Below are positions 1 through 10,188 of a stretch of 64,000 nucleotides of DNA, in pieces. A program made the position numbers and the translations under genes. The notes below the pieces were generated by a model that did not search any database, was not told the DNA's origin, and saw only the letters and a program-made list of their open reading frames with translations. The stretch comes from Arthrobacter zhaoxinii (lineage in GTDB: Bacteria > Actinomycetota > Actinomycetes > Actinomycetales > Micrococcaceae). How positions within the stretch are numbered: the stretch's first letter is position 1; every line of letters begins with the position of its first letter. The DNA lies in NCBI RefSeq assembly GCF_025244925.1, contig NZ_CP104275.1, positions 1,612,001-1,676,000 of the forward strand, read 5' to 3'.

Positions 1-167
1 GGTTACCGGCATCCAGAATTCCTTATAAAAACGGATCAGTTTCCGGGTTTATCAGGGTGAAGTGAGCCGTAAAATCAATCAATGCCGCGGAGCGCCCCCT
101 CGGGGATCCCGCTGGGGCCAATGCTGTCCCCTCCCAACGCTCTACAAGGGGGAAGGACTCACTTCTT
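1..167. promoter_or_regulatory. gltB upstream region
   Basis: Non-coding leader of gltB, cut by the window start. Bases 1-80 are AT-richer than the rest, with a TTATAAAA stretch at about 22-29, as expected near a promoter. A purine-rich ribosome binding site (GGGGGAAGGA, 148-157) lies 10 nt before the chosen gltB start. No regulator site could be assigned. Confidence 0.4.
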
Positions 168-3100
168 ATGGCTGATTCCCTGTCTGCATACCCTGACACT
201 GCGATGTCGCCTTTCATCCGCTTTGCCGCGCTTCCGGAAGACGCCGGCCTGTACCGGGCCGAGAACGAAAAGGACGCGTGCGGCCTGGCCGTCATTGCCA
301 CCCTGCACGGTGAGCCCACCCACGGGATTGTCGACGCCGCCCTCGCGGCCCTGCGCAATCTCGAGCACCGCGGTGCCGTGGGCGCTGACGAAGGCACCGG
401 CGACGGCGCCGGACTCCTCACGCAGGTCCCGGACGAGTTCTTCCGCGCAGTAGTGGACTTTGAGCTTCCCGCGGCCGGAGGCTACGCCGTCGGCACCGCC
501 TTCCTGCCCACCGAGGACCGCGAGCAGCAGACCGCCCGCGCCGGCGTCGAACTCATGGCCGCCAGCGAGGGCCTGCGCGTGCTGGGCTGGCGCGAGGTGC
601 CCGTCGTGGCCGAGCTTGTCGGTGCCATGTCCCGGGCCTGCATGCCCCATTTCGAACAGGTGTTCCTGGCCCCCGAAGAGGGGACCGGCACCACGGACCT
701 GGACGCGAGGGCCTTCCGCGTCCGGAAGCGTTCACAAAACAAGTTCGGCGTCTATTTCCCCTCGCTGTCCTCTCGAACCATGGTCTACAAGGGCATGGTC
801 ACCACCGCGCAGCTGGAACCGTTCTTCCCCGACCTGTCCGATCCCCGGTTCAAGACCCGGCTGGGCATTGTCCACTCGCGCTTCTCCACCAACACCTTCC
901 CGTCCTGGCCGCTGGCCCAGCCGTTCCGCGCCATCGCGCACAACGGCGAGATCAACACCGTCAAGGGCAACCGGAACTGGATGCGCGCCCGGCAGTCGCA
1001 GATGAAGAACCCGCTGCTGGGGCAGACCCCGGAGGAGCTGTTCCCCATCTGCACCCCCGGCGCGTCCGACTCCGCCTCCTTCGACGAGGTGGCCGAGCTG
1101 CTGATGCTCTCCGGCCGGCCCATCACGCACGCGATCATGATGATGATCCCGGAGGCCTGGGAGAACCACGCCACCATGGACCCGGCCCGCCGGGCCTTCT
1201 ACCAGTACCACTCCATGCTGATGGAGCCGTGGGACGGTCCCGCCGCCGTGTCCTTCACCGACGGCGTCTCCGTGGGGGCGGTGCTGGACCGCAACGGGCT
1301 GCGCCCCGCCCGCTACTGGGTCACCGACGACGGCCTGGTGGTCCTGGCCTCCGAGGTGGGCGTGGTGGACATTGATCCCGCCAAGGTGGTCCGCAAGGGC
1401 CGCGTCTCGCCCGGCAAGATGTTCCTGGTGGACACCACCGAGGGCCGGCTGATCGAAGACGAGGAAATCAAGGCCGAGGTAGCCGCCGCCAACCCGTGGG
1501 CGGACTGGGTGAAGGAAAACCAGGTCCGCCTGGAGGAGCTGCCCGAGCGCGAGCACGTGCTGCACACCAAGGCCTCGATCAACCGTCGCCAGCGGACCTT
1601 CGGCTACACCCAGGAGGAACTGCGGATCCTGCTGGGCCCGATGGCCCGCACCGGTGCCGAACCGCTGGGAGCCATGGGCTCCGACACCCCCATCGCCGTG
1701 CTCTCGAAGCGGCCGCGGCTGCTCTTCGACTACTTTGTGCAGTCCTTTGCCCAGGTCACCAATCCGCCGCTGGATTCCATCCGCGAGGAACTGGTCACCT
1801 CCCTGCAGGCCTCCATCGGCCCCAACGGCAACCTGCTGTCCCTGAAGCAGGTGAAGACCAGCCAGATCGCACTGAAGTTCCCGGTGATCAACAACGATGA
1901 GCTGGCCAAGATCGCCAACCTCACCGACGACGACGGCGACCGGATAGCGCTTAAGGTCCGCGGCCTCTACCGGCCCGAAGGCGGCGAAGCCGAACTGCGG
2001 GCACGGATCAGCGAGATCTGCGAAAAGGTCTCCGGCGCCGTCAACCGGGGTGTGCAGTACATTGTCCTCTCGGACCGGGATTCCAACGCCCAGTGGGCAC
2101 CCATCCCGTCCCTGCTGCTGCTCTCCGCCGTGCACAACCACCTGCTCAAGAGCGCCAACCGCACCAAGATCTCCCTGCTGGTGGAAGCCGGCGACGTGCG
2201 GGAGGTCCACCACGTGGCCCTGCTGATCGGCTACGGCGCCTCCGCGGTGAACCCGTACCTGGCCATGGAGAGCTGCGAGGAACTGGTCCGCAACGGCGAC
2301 ATCACCGGTGTCACCGGCGAAGAGGCCGTCACCAACCTGATCAAGGGCCTGGGCAAGGGCGTCCTGAAGATCATGTCCAAGATGGGCATCTCCACCGTCG
2401 CCTCCTACTGCGGCGCGCAGACCTTCGAAGCCCTCGGCCTGGGCCAGGAACTGGTGGACGAGTTCTTCCACGGCACCCAGACCCAGCTCGGCGGCGTCGG
2501 CCTGGACGTGGTGGCCGCCGAAGCCGCCGCCCGGCACGCCGAGGCGTACCCCGGCGACGGCATCGAGGAACCGCACCGCGCCCTGGACAACGGCGGCGAA
2601 TACCAGTGGCGCCGCGAAGGACCGCCGCATCTGTTCAACCCCGAGACCGTCTTCCGGCTCCAGCACGCCACCCGCGAACGCCGGTACGACGTGTTCAAGG
2701 CCTACACCAACGGCGTGAACGACCAGTCGAAGAACCTCATGACCCTGCGCGGGCTGCTGGACTTCCGCACCGGCGACCGGACTCCGGTGCCGCTGGACGA
2801 GGTGGAACCCGTCTCCAGCATCGTGAAGCGTTTCTCCACCGGAGCCATGAGCTACGGCTCCATCTCCCAGGAAGCGCACGAAACCCTTGCCATCGCGATG
2901 AACCGCCTCGGCGCCAAGTCCAACACCGGCGAGGGCGGAGAAGATCCGGAGCGGCTGCTGGACCCGGAGCGCAACTCCGCGATCAAGCAGGTCGCCTCCG
3001 GCCGCTTCGGTGTCACCAGCCTGTACCTGACCAACGCGCAGGACATCCAGATCAAGATGGCTCAAGGTGCCAAGCCCGGCGAGGGCGGCCAGCTGATGGC

Positions 3101-4757
3101 GCAGAAGGTCTACCCGTGGGTGGCCCGCACCCGGCACTCGACGCCCGGCGTCGGGCTGATCTCCCCGCCGCCGCACCACGACATTTACTCCATTGAGGAC
3201 CTCGCCCAGCTGATCTATGACCTGAAGCGCTCCAACCCCAGCGCCCGGGTGCACGTGAAGCTGGTCTCCGAAGCCGGGATCGGCACCGTGGCGGCCGGCG
3301 TGACCAAGGCGAAGGCCGACGTCGTGCTGGTCTCCGGGCACGACGGCGGCACCGGCGCCTCGCCGCTGAACTCGCTCAAGCACGCCGGGGCTCCCTGGGA
3401 GCTCGGCCTCGCCGAAACGCAGCAGACCCTGATGCTCAACGGACTGCGGGACCGCGTGGTGGTCCAGGTGGACGGGCAGCTGAAGACCGGCCGCGACGTT
3501 GTGATGGCCGCACTGCTGGGCGGGGAGGAATTCGGCTTCGCCACCGCGCCGCTGGTGGTGTCCGGCTGCGTGATGATGCGCGTCTGCCACCTGGACACCT
3601 GCCCGGTGGGCGTCGCCACGCAGAACCCCGAACTGCGGGCGCGGTTCACCGGCAAGCCGGAGTTCGTGGTGAACTTCTTCGAGTTCATTGCCGAGGAGAT
3701 CCGCGAAATCCTGGCTGAGCTCGGGTTCCGGACCCTCGAAGAGGCCATCGGCCGCACCGAGCTGCTGGATACGCAGGCAGCCATCAACCACTGGAAGGCC
3801 GACGGACTGGACCTGGAACCGATCCTGCGCGGACCCGAGGTGGACCCCGGCGCACCGCTGCGGAACATGGTGCAGCAGAACCACGAACTTGATCTGCACT
3901 TCGACAATAAGCTCATCGAGATGAGCGCCGATGCGCTGCAGAACCGGGCACCGGTCCGGATTGCCCTGGACGTGGTCAACACCGACCGGTCCGTGGGCAC
4001 CATGCTCGGGCACACCGTCACGAAGACCTTCGGAGTGGACATCCTCGCTCCGGACACCATCGACGTCACGCTCACCGGGCAGGCCGGGCAGTCCCTCGGC
4101 GCGTTCCTGCCCGCCGGCATCACCCTGCGGCTGTTCGGCGACTCCAACGACTATGTGGGCAAAGGCCTGTCCGGCGGCCGGATCATCGTCCGCCCGGACC
4201 GCGGCAACGTCTTCGCAGCCGAACGCAACGTCATTGCCGGCAACGTGATCGGCTACGGCGCCACCAGCGGCGAGATGTTCCTCAGCGGCCAGGTGGGCGA
4301 ACGCTTCCTTGTCCGCAACTCCGGGGCCACCGCCGTCGTTGAAGGCATCGGCGACCACGGCTGCGAATACATGACCGGCGGGCAGACCCTGATCCTGGGA
4401 CCCACCGGCCGGAACTTCGGCGCCGGAATGTCCGGCGGTACCGCGTTTGTGGTGGACCTGGACCCGGCCCGCGTGAACAAGGAGTCCCTGGGACGCGGCG
4501 AGCTGCGGCTTGAGGCTCCGGACGCCGAGGATATCGACATTGTCCGCGGGCTGCTGATCCGGCACCTCGAGGAGACCGGCTCCGACCTGGCCCAGAAGAT
4601 GCTGGAAAGCTTCGAGGACACCGTGTCCCGCATAACCAAGGTGCTGCCGCGGGATTACGCCGCAGTGCTCGGCGCCCGCGCCTCCGCTGCCGAAGCGGGA
4701 CTCGATCCCGACGGCGCCGAGGCCTGGAACAAGATTTTGGAGGTTACCGGTGGCTGA
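168..4757 (+). CDS. gltB: Glutamate synthase large subunit (GOGAT alpha)
   Basis: Makes glutamate from 2-oxoglutarate and glutamine together with GltD, the main cytoplasmic ammonium assimilation step with glutamine synthetase. The 1529-residue length is normal for bacterial GltB. Order of domains: class II glutamine amidotransferase whose nucleophile is Cys38 in DACGLAV (the preceding 37 residues are the usual cleaved propeptide), central domain about 470-760, FMN/2-oxoglutarate synthase domain about 810-1190, and a Gly-rich C-terminal beta-helix about 1270-1500 (GXXXGXG repeats). The 3Fe-4S ligands are Cys1134, Cys1140 and Cys1145 (C-x5-C-x4-C). The ATG at 168 is chosen because of the GGGGGAAGGA site upstream; an internal ATG at 204 is less likely. 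The gene overlaps gltD by 8 nt, indicating translational coupling. Confidence 0.98.
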   Translation: MADSLSAYPDTAMSPFIRFAALPEDAGLYRAENEKDACGLAVIATLHGEPTHGIVDAALAALRNLEHRGAVGADEGTGDGAGLLTQVPDEFFRAVVDFELPAAGGYAVGTAFLPTEDREQQTARAGVELMAASEGLRVLGWREVPVVAELVGAMSRACMPHFEQVFLAPEEGTGTTDLDARAFRVRKRSQNKFGVYFPSLSSRTMVYKGMVTTAQLEPFFPDLSDPRFKTRLGIVHSRFSTNTFPSWPLAQPFRAIAHNGEINTVKGNRNWMRARQSQMKNPLLGQTPEELFPICTPGASDSASFDEVAELLMLSGRPITHAIMMMIPEAWENHATMDPARRAFYQYHSMLMEPWDGPAAVSFTDGVSVGAVLDRNGLRPARYWVTDDGLVVLASEVGVVDIDPAKVVRKGRVSPGKMFLVDTTEGRLIEDEEIKAEVAAANPWADWVKENQVRLEELPEREHVLHTKASINRRQRTFGYTQEELRILLGPMARTGAEPLGAMGSDTPIAVLSKRPRLLFDYFVQSFAQVTNPPLDSIREELVTSLQASIGPNGNLLSLKQVKTSQIALKFPVINNDELAKIANLTDDDGDRIALKVRGLYRPEGGEAELRARISEICEKVSGAVNRGVQYIVLSDRDSNAQWAPIPSLLLLSAVHNHLLKSANRTKISLLVEAGDVREVHHVALLIGYGASAVNPYLAMESCEELVRNGDITGVTGEEAVTNLIKGLGKGVLKIMSKMGISTVASYCGAQTFEALGLGQELVDEFFHGTQTQLGGVGLDVVAAEAAARHAEAYPGDGIEEPHRALDNGGEYQWRREGPPHLFNPETVFRLQHATRERRYDVFKAYTNGVNDQSKNLMTLRGLLDFRTGDRTPVPLDEVEPVSSIVKRFSTGAMSYGSISQEAHETLAIAMNRLGAKSNTGEGGEDPERLLDPERNSAIKQVASGRFGVTSLYLTNAQDIQIKMAQGAKPGEGGQLMAQKVYPWVARTRHSTPGVGLISPPPHHDIYSIEDLAQLIYDLKRSNPSARVHVKLVSEAGIGTVAAGVTKAKADVVLVSGHDGGTGASPLNSLKHAGAPWELGLAETQQTLMLNGLRDRVVVQVDGQLKTGRDVVMAALLGGEEFGFATAPLVVSGCVMMRVCHLDTCPVGVATQNPELRARFTGKPEFVVNFFEFIAEEIREILAELGFRTLEEAIGRTELLDTQAAINHWKADGLDLEPILRGPEVDPGAPLRNMVQQNHELDLHFDNKLIEMSADALQNRAPVRIALDVVNTDRSVGTMLGHTVTKTFGVDILAPDTIDVTLTGQAGQSLGAFLPAGITLRLFGDSNDYVGKGLSGGRIIVRPDRGNVFAAERNVIAGNVIGYGATSGEMFLSGQVGERFLVRNSGATAVVEGIGDHGCEYMTGGQTLILGPTGRNFGAGMSGGTAFVVDLDPARVNKESLGRGELRLEAPDAEDIDIVRGLLIRHLEETGSDLAQKMLESFEDTVSRITKVLPRDYAAVLGARASAAEAGLDPDGAEAWNKILEVTGG

Positions 4758-6207
4758 TCCACGCGGATTCTTGAAGGTACGCGAACGCCAGACCCAGCCG
4801 CGGCGCCCGGTGCCGGTGCGCATTATGGACTACAAGGAAGTCTACGAAGCGCAGGAAAAGGGCGTGCTGCAGGCCCAGGCCGGCCGCTGCATGGACTGCG
4901 GCATCCCGTTCTGCCACCAGGGCTGCCCGCTGGGCAACCTTATTCCGGAGTGGAATGACCTGATGCGGCGGGACAAGGGCGCCGAGGCCATTGAGCGGCT
5001 GCACGCCACCAACAACTTCCCGGAGTTCACCGGCCGGCTTTGCCCTGCACCCTGCGAGGCGTCCTGCGTGCTGGGCATCAACCAGCCGCCGGTCACCATC
5101 AAGCAGGTGGAGGTCTCCATCATCGACGAAGCCTGGGGCGAAGGCTGGGTCACCCCGCACCCGCCCGAGCGGCTGACCGACCGGACCATCGCCGTCGTCG
5201 GCTCCGGCCCCGCCGGCCTCGCCGCCGCCCAGCAGCTCACCCGCGCCGGACACACCGTGGCCGTGTACGAGCGCGACGACCGTATCGGCGGGCTGCTGCG
5301 CTACGGCATCCCGGATTTCAAGATGGAAAAGATCCAGGTGGACCGCCGGCTGGAACAGATGCGTGCCGAGGGCACCCGGTTCCGGACCGGCGTCGAAGTG
5401 GGCAGGGACATCAGCTGGGAGCAGCTGCGCCGCCGCTACGACGCCGTGGTGATCGCCACCGGAGCCACCGTGCCCCGCGACCTGCCCATTCCGGGCCGGG
5501 AACTGTCCGGCGTGCACTTCGCCATGGACTACCTGGTGCAGTCCAACCGTGCCGTTGCCGGTGACACCGTGAAGAACCAGATCAGTGCCGAGGGCAAGCA
5601 CGTAGTCATCCTTGGGGGCGGCGACACCGGCGCGGACTGCCTCGGCACCGCACACCGCCAGCAGGTCGCCTCGGTCACCACGCTGGCGATCGGCCAGCAG
5701 CCGCCCGCGGAGCGTGCCGCCCACCAGCCCTGGCCGATGTACCCCACGCTGTTCGAGATGGCCAGCGCCCACGAGGAAGGCGGCGAACGCACCTTCCTGG
5801 CCTCCACCGTGGAGTTCGTGGGGGAGAACGGCAGGCTCACCGGCGTGAAGGTGGCCGAGACTGAGTTCGTGGACGGCAAGCGGCTGCCGAAGGCCGGCAC
5901 GGAACGGATTCTTCCGGCGGACCTGGTGTTCCTGTCCTTGGGCTTCACCGGCCCGGAACCGGCCGGCCTGGCCGATCAGGTCTCCGCGGAGTTCGACGAG
6001 CGGGGCAACGTGGTCCGCGACGGGTACTACATGACCGGAACCCCGGGCGTATTCGCCGCCGGCGACGCCGGGCGCGGACAGTCCCTGATTGTCTGGGCCA
6101 TCGCCGAGGGACGGGCCGCGGCCGCCGCCGTGGACCAGTGGCTGATGGGATCGACCCGCCTGCCGGCGCCGGTGGCGCCGACCGATCGGGCGATCACCGC
6201 ACTGTAG
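4750..6207 (+). CDS. gltD: Glutamate synthase small subunit (GOGAT beta)
   Basis: The NADPH-oxidising partner of GltB; it passes electrons through FAD and 4Fe-4S clusters to the FMN of the large subunit. N-terminal Fe-S cysteines are visible at 47, 50, 55 and 59, with a second Cys cluster near 98-106. A FAD-binding [12 protein letters not shown] motif follows near 150 and an NADPH-binding GGGDTGAD motif near 292. The 485-residue length is typical. The GTG start at 4750 lies inside the end of gltB, with GGAGG at 4739-4743 as its ribosome binding site. A terminator follows at 6228-6270, closing the operon. Confidence 0.97.
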   Translation: MADPRGFLKVRERQTQPRRPVPVRIMDYKEVYEAQEKGVLQAQAGRCMDCGIPFCHQGCPLGNLIPEWNDLMRRDKGAEAIERLHATNNFPEFTGRLCPAPCEASCVLGINQPPVTIKQVEVSIIDEAWGEGWVTPHPPERLTDRTIAVVGSGPAGLAAAQQLTRAGHTVAVYERDDRIGGLLRYGIPDFKMEKIQVDRRLEQMRAEGTRFRTGVEVGRDISWEQLRRRYDAVVIATGATVPRDLPIPGRELSGVHFAMDYLVQSNRAVAGDTVKNQISAEGKHVVILGGGDTGADCLGTAHRQQVASVTTLAIGQQPPAERAAHQPWPMYPTLFEMASAHEEGGERTFLASTVEFVGENGRLTGVKVAETEFVDGKRLPKAGTERILPADLVFLSLGFTGPEPAGLADQVSAEFDERGNVVRDGYYMTGTPGVFAAGDAGRGQSLIVWAIAEGRAAAAAVDQWLMGSTRLPAPVAPTDRAITAL

Positions 6208-6227
6208 CTCCGCTCCCGCCGGGACCG

Positions 6228-6270
6228 CCCGGAGACCAGCCCCACCGGCTGGATCTCCGGGCTTTTTCTT
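6228..6270 (+). terminator. Rho-independent terminator of gltBD
   Basis: Inverted repeat CCCGGAGA-CCAGCC / GGCTGG-TCTCCGGG with a short CCACC loop, followed by CTTTTTCTTT, 20 nt after the gltD stop codon. Confidence 0.85.
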
Positions 6271-6296
6271 TGCCCTAAGCCCCTTTGCTCAGCCGG

Positions 6297-6338
6297 TACT
6301 TAGTGTTACTGTCTAGTGGTAGTCAGCAACACTGAGTA
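6297..6338. promoter_or_regulatory. Probable PadR operator
   Basis: Two 11-bp arms, TACTTAGTGTT at 6297-6307 and AACACTGAGTA at 6328-6338, are inverted copies with one mismatch and a 20-bp spacer, ending 15 bp before the padR start. PadR-type repressors commonly bind inverted repeats of this kind in their own promoters. Inference: autoregulation of the padR-DUF1048-ABC operon. Confidence 0.6.
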
Positions 6339-6353
6339 GACGGGTACGGCTCC

Positions 6354-6707
6354 ATGGGTAAACAGATGACCGAGATGCTCAAGGGCACCCTCGAGGGCAT
6401 TGTCCTGGCGATCCTCGCCGTCGAGCCTGCCTACGGTTACGACATCACGGCGCGGCTGCGCGAGCAGGGTTTCACCGATATCGCCGAGGGAACCGTGTAT
6501 GCGCTGCTGCTCCGGATTGAGAAGCGGGGACTGGTCGACGTCGAAAAAATGCCGTCGGAAAAGGGACCCCCGCGCAAGGTCTACGCCCTGAACGCCCAGG
6601 GTTCCGAGTACCTCCGGGAGTTCTGGGGCACGTGGAGCTTCCTGGCGGCACGGATCGAACAGCTTCAACAGCACGCCGAGAACCCGCAGAACGAAGGAGG
6701 GGAATGA
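6354..6707 (+). CDS. PadR family transcriptional regulator
   Basis: A 117-residue DNA-binding protein with the PadR winged helix near residues 10-80 (LAILAVEPAYGYDI, then EGTVYALLLRIEKRGLV, and a wing ending PPRKVYAL) and a short C-terminal dimerisation helix. It lacks the long C-terminal domain, so it is a PadR-s2 type protein. First gene of a four-gene run with a DUF1048 protein and an ABC exporter, a context in which PadR proteins normally repress the exporter until a toxic ligand binds. An 11-bp inverted repeat sits just upstream. No strong ribosome binding site is visible; the stop overlaps the next start by 4 nt. Confidence 0.92.
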   Translation: MGKQMTEMLKGTLEGIVLAILAVEPAYGYDITARLREQGFTDIAEGTVYALLLRIEKRGLVDVEKMPSEKGPPRKVYALNAQGSEYLREFWGTWSFLAARIEQLQQHAENPQNEGGE

Positions 6708-7069
6708 TGGCCGCACAATGGATCGAGCTGGTCACGGGACCGTGGGAGGACAAAAGGCGGTGGCGCCGGCTCAAGCAGCGCAAGAAACAGCTGCCCGCGG
6801 GGTACCGCACCGCCATGGACGGCCTCGAGCGATACTTCATGTACGCGGGACCGATTGCCAGGGGAGACGTCTACCTCCAGATGCTGGAAGACCTCGCTGA
6901 CCTGGTCGAGCGTGCCGCCGTCGACGGCACTTCCGTCCGCAGCGTCGTGGGGGAGGACCCGGTGGAATTCGCCGAGGCCTTCATCGCGAACTACGCGGAC
7001 GGCCAGTGGATCAACAAGGAGCGCGTGCGCCTGATCGAGACCATCGACAGGTCCGCGAAAGAGGGATAG
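6704..7069 (+). CDS. DUF1048 domain-containing protein
   Basis: A 121-residue soluble protein of the DUF1048 family, predicted mostly alpha-helical, with no signal peptide or membrane segment. Visible landmarks are the basic RRLKQRKKQLP stretch near residue 22, Y-F-M-Y-A-G near 45 and DPVEFAEAFIANY near 86. The function of the family is unknown, but it recurs next to PadR genes and drug exporters. The ATG at 6704 overlaps the padR stop (ATGA) and has GAAGGAGGGG directly upstream; longer in-frame extensions lie inside padR and are rejected. Confidence 0.85.
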   Translation: MMAAQWIELVTGPWEDKRRWRRLKQRKKQLPAGYRTAMDGLERYFMYAGPIARGDVYLQMLEDLADLVERAAVDGTSVRSVVGEDPVEFAEAFIANYADGQWINKERVRLIETIDRSAKEG

Positions 7070-7093
7070 CTCACCGGGAATGGAGAACCGGAT

Positions 7094-7921
7094 ATGCCTA
7101 CCGACCACACCCTCGACCCCGCCGTCCGGGTACAGGGCATCGAAAAATCGTTCCGGGAGCTGCAGGTGCTGCGCGGCGTCGGCTTTGACGTGAGTGCCGG
7201 CAGTATCTACGCCTTACTCGGCTCCAACGGAGCGGGAAAAACAACGCTGGTGCGGATCCTCGCAACACTGCTGAAGGCCGACGCCGGGACCGCAGCGGTC
7301 TCCGGGTTCGACATTGCCGCCAGCCCCGCCGAGGTCCGCCGCTCCATCAGCCTGACCGGCCAGTTCGCCGCCATCGATGAAGTGCTGACGGGCCGGGAAA
7401 ACCTCGCGCTCATCGCGAAACTCCGCCACCGGAAGGATCCGGGCGGGATTGCTGAGGACATGCTGGACCGGTTCGGGCTCACGGACTCGGGAAACCGCAG
7501 GGCGGGGACATATTCGGGCGGAATGCGCCGGCGCCTCGATATCGCGATGAGCCTGATCGGGGAACCGGAGATCATCTTCCTGGATGAGCCAACTGCCGGT
7601 CTTGATCCGCAGGCGCGCAACGAGGTCTGGCACACCATTCGGGAACTGGCTGCGGGCGGAACCACTGTGCTGCTGACCACGCAGTATCTCGAAGAAGCCG
7701 AGCAGCTGGCCGACCGCATCGGCATCCTGCACCAGGGCGTCATCATCCAAGACGGCACCCTGGCCGAGCTGCAGCAGCTCCTGCCGCCGCCGACAGAGGA
7801 ATCCGTGATCAGGCAAGCGTCCCTGGAGGACGTTTTCCTCACCCTTGTCGGCGACACCGGCCGGCGCGCCGAACCCGGCGGCGGTTCCTCCGCGGCCGCG
7901 GATGAAAGGGAAAGCCGATGA
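7094..7921 (+). CDS. DrrA-type ABC transporter ATP-binding protein
   Basis: The ATPase of a two-gene ABC-2 exporter; drives export of a hydrophobic or toxic compound across the membrane with the next gene product. Walker A GSNGAGKTT (43-51), signature YSGGMRRRLDIA, Walker B IIFLDEPTAGLD and the H-loop region TTQYLEEAEQLADRIGIL are all intact. The C-terminal 50 residues contain the SLEDVFLTLVG motif typical of the DrrA/daunorubicin-resistance group. It overlaps the permease gene by 4 nt (ATGA at 7918). The substrate cannot be read from the sequence. Confidence 0.93.
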   Translation: MPTDHTLDPAVRVQGIEKSFRELQVLRGVGFDVSAGSIYALLGSNGAGKTTLVRILATLLKADAGTAAVSGFDIAASPAEVRRSISLTGQFAAIDEVLTGRENLALIAKLRHRKDPGGIAEDMLDRFGLTDSGNRRAGTYSGGMRRRLDIAMSLIGEPEIIFLDEPTAGLDPQARNEVWHTIRELAAGGTTVLLTTQYLEEAEQLADRIGILHQGVIIQDGTLAELQQLLPPPTEESVIRQASLEDVFLTLVGDTGRRAEPGGGSSAAADERESR

Positions 7922-8676
7922 CCGCCATCAGCGACACCACTGCCCTGACGGGCCGCTCCCTGCGCCACGTGCTGCGCAGTCCCGACACCATCATTACGAC
8001 GGCGGTGACCCCGGTCGCGTTGATGCTGATGTTCGTCTACGTCTTCGGCGGTGCGATCAGCACCGGAACCGGGGAGTCCTACATTAACTACACGCTGCCC
8101 GGCATCCTGCTGATTACCGTGGCGTCCGGCGTCGCCTACACGGCCTACCGGTTGTTCCTCGACAGGCAGGGAGGCATCTTCGAACGCTTCCGGTCAATGC
8201 CGATTGCCCGCTCCGGAGTGCTCTGGGCCCACGTCCTCACCTCGGTAACCGCGAATCTGGTCTCGCTCGCACTGGTTGTCGCCGTCGCCCTGATGGCAGG
8301 ATTCCGCTCCGGCGCCTCCGCAGCGGCATGGCTCGCCGTCGTCGGCATCCTGGTCCTGTTCACACTGGCCCTGACCTGGCTGGCCGTGATAGCCGGGCTG
8401 ACCGCCAGGACCGTCGACGGCGCCAGCGCCTTCAGCTACCCGCTGATCTTCCTGCCGTTCATCAGCTCCGCGTTCGTGCCGACCGATACGATGCCCGGCC
8501 CGGTGGCGTGGTTTGCCGAGCACCAGCCCGTAACCTCCATTGCGGACACCCTCCGGGCGCTGCTTGCCCAGCAACCCGTGGGCAGCGACTTCTGGGTGGC
8601 ACTTCTCTGGCTGGCCGGCATCCTCGGCCTCGCCTACGCCGGCGCCACGGCCATTTACCGGCGTCGGATGAACTGA
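7918..8676 (+). CDS. DrrB-type ABC-2 transporter permease
   Basis: A 252-residue integral membrane protein with six hydrophobic segments. It forms the channel for the preceding ATPase. It carries the family's FLDRQGGIFERFRSMPIARS stretch near residue 80 and the conserved SSAFVPTDTMPGPVAWFAEHQPV region between the last two segments, found in daunorubicin-type exporters. Last gene of the padR operon; no clear terminator follows. Confidence 0.9.
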   Translation: MTAISDTTALTGRSLRHVLRSPDTIITTAVTPVALMLMFVYVFGGAISTGTGESYINYTLPGILLITVASGVAYTAYRLFLDRQGGIFERFRSMPIARSGVLWAHVLTSVTANLVSLALVVAVALMAGFRSGASAAAWLAVVGILVLFTLALTWLAVIAGLTARTVDGASAFSYPLIFLPFISSAFVPTDTMPGPVAWFAEHQPVTSIADTLRALLAQQPVGSDFWVALLWLAGILGLAYAGATAIYRRRMN

Positions 8677-8745
8677 TTCCGCCTCCGACCCTGGTTTACA
8701 GTTCCTGGTACTGAGCGCCTTTCCCGCCACCAAGGAGTCTCCGCC

Positions 8746-9960
8746 ATGTCTGTTGATGTCACCCTGGGCGCCCGTCCGCCCGTACCGTCGCCGCTGTCCC
8801 CGGAGACGCTGGGGCCGGTCCGCCTGCGCAACCGGATCATTAAGGCCGCAACGTCGGAGGGCAGGTCACCGGACGGGCTCGTCACCCAGGACCTCATCGA
8901 CTTCCACGTCGGGTTCGCCCGCGGCGGCGTGGGCATGACGACGGTGGCTTACTGCTCGGTCGCGCAGGAGGGCCGCAGCGCCCCGGGGCAGATCATCATG
9001 TCCGCCGAAGCCGTACCGGGACTGCTGCGCCTCACCGCCGCCGTCCACGCCGAAGGTGCCGCCATCTCCGCGCAGCTGGGCCACGCCGGCGTCGTCGCCA
9101 GCCGTGCCGTTACCGGGACTTCCGCCCTGTCTCCCAGCACCTTCCTGAACCCCACGTCATTCCAGCTTTCCAAGGAGATCACCCGCGAGCAGATGCGCGG
9201 CGTCGTCGGGCAGTTCCGGGATGCGGCGCTCGTTGCGGTGGAGTCGGGGTTCGACGCCGTCGAGCTGCATTTCGGCCACCTGTACCTTCCCAGCTCGTTC
9301 ATGAGCCCCTGGATCAACAAGCGCAGGGACGAATACGGGGGCAGCATCGAGAACCGCACCCGCTTCGCGCGGGAAATTGCCCAGGCGGTGAAGGAAGCCG
9401 TTGGCGACCGCATTGCCGTTATCGCCAAAATGAGCATGGATGACGGGATCAAGGGAAGCATCTGGCTGGATGAATCCCTGCAGTCCGCCCAGCTGCTGGA
9501 CTCGGACAAGGTGCTGGACGCCATCGAGCTGACCATGGGTTCCTCGGTGAAGAAGCAAATGTTCCTCTTCCGCGGCGACGTGCCGGTGGACGGAATGGCG
9601 GCCGTTATGAAGGAGCCGTTCAAGACCGGCGTGAAAATGCTGGGAAAGAAGATCCTGGGGGAATACCCCTACTACGATCTCTACATGCTGGAGGCCGCCC
9701 GGCAGTTCCGCCCGGTAGTGAACAATGCGAAACTCATCCTGCTCGGCGGGGTGAACAATATGGTCCACCTGGAGGCCGCCATGGCCGAGGGATTCGAGTT
9801 CGCAGCGATGGGCCGGGCGCTGCTGCGCGAGCCGGACCTGATCAACCGCCTGGCGGAGGACCCCACCAAGCCCGGTCTCTGCATTCACTGCAACAAGTGC
9901 ATGTTCACCGTCTACGGGAAGACCCACTGCGTGCTGGCGGAGGCGGTTCAGCCGGCTTAG
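8746..9960 (+). CDS. NADH:flavin oxidoreductase, Old Yellow Enzyme family
   Basis: A 404-residue FMN-dependent TIM-barrel enzyme, probably reducing activated C=C bonds with NAD(P)H. Family landmarks: RLRNRIIKAATSEG near the N-terminus, QLGHAG near residue 107, the substrate-binding AVELHFGHLYLPSSFMSPWINKRRDEYGGS region about 170-200 and GRALLREPDL near 350. The tail reads CIHCNKC followed nine residues later by a last Cys; this resembles the Fe-S motif of dienoyl-CoA reductases, but the spacing differs and no second Rossmann domain follows. A clear AAGGAG precedes the ATG. It seems to be a single-gene unit. Confidence 0.88.
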   Translation: MSVDVTLGARPPVPSPLSPETLGPVRLRNRIIKAATSEGRSPDGLVTQDLIDFHVGFARGGVGMTTVAYCSVAQEGRSAPGQIIMSAEAVPGLLRLTAAVHAEGAAISAQLGHAGVVASRAVTGTSALSPSTFLNPTSFQLSKEITREQMRGVVGQFRDAALVAVESGFDAVELHFGHLYLPSSFMSPWINKRRDEYGGSIENRTRFAREIAQAVKEAVGDRIAVIAKMSMDDGIKGSIWLDESLQSAQLLDSDKVLDAIELTMGSSVKKQMFLFRGDVPVDGMAAVMKEPFKTGVKMLGKKILGEYPYYDLYMLEAARQFRPVVNNAKLILLGGVNNMVHLEAAMAEGFEFAAMGRALLREPDLINRLAEDPTKPGLCIHCNKCMFTVYGKTHCVLAEAVQPA

Positions 9961-9984
9961 GGTCAGGTCGGCGCCGGACCCGCG

Positions 9985-10070
9985 TGCACAGATTCCCACG
10001 ACGGTCGGCAGGCGGGCCGCCCGTCCGCCCCCTGAAACCGAGCTTTTCCCGCTTTCTGGGAATCTGTGCA
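9985..10070. repeat. Long-armed inverted repeat in the OYE-pyk gap
   Basis: The 14-bp sequence TGCACAGATTCCCA (9985-9998) is repeated perfectly in inverted orientation at 10057-10070, enclosing 58 bp. A GC-rich inner hairpin (GGCGGGC/GCCCGTCC) lies near 10010-10025. No poly-T run follows, so it is not a standard terminator. It may be a terminator-like structure of the upstream gene, a regulatory site or a small non-autonomous element. Confidence 0.55.
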
Positions 10071-10188
10071 GGCTCCCCCACTACCGGTCGGGGTCAATAA
10101 GTGCTTGGCGGGGCTCCCGCCCGGGTTTCCGGCGTGACCAACGGCCTGTTCCCATGCGCAAACTGCCAAGGGAGACTAGGCTAGAAGT

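Noticed and set aside
732..4823. A 1363-codon open frame on the minus strand opposite gltB
   Set aside because: It mirrors gltB codons; high-GC genes produce long antisense frames. Its protein is Gly/Val/His/Asp-rich without domains, and gltB itself is unmistakable.
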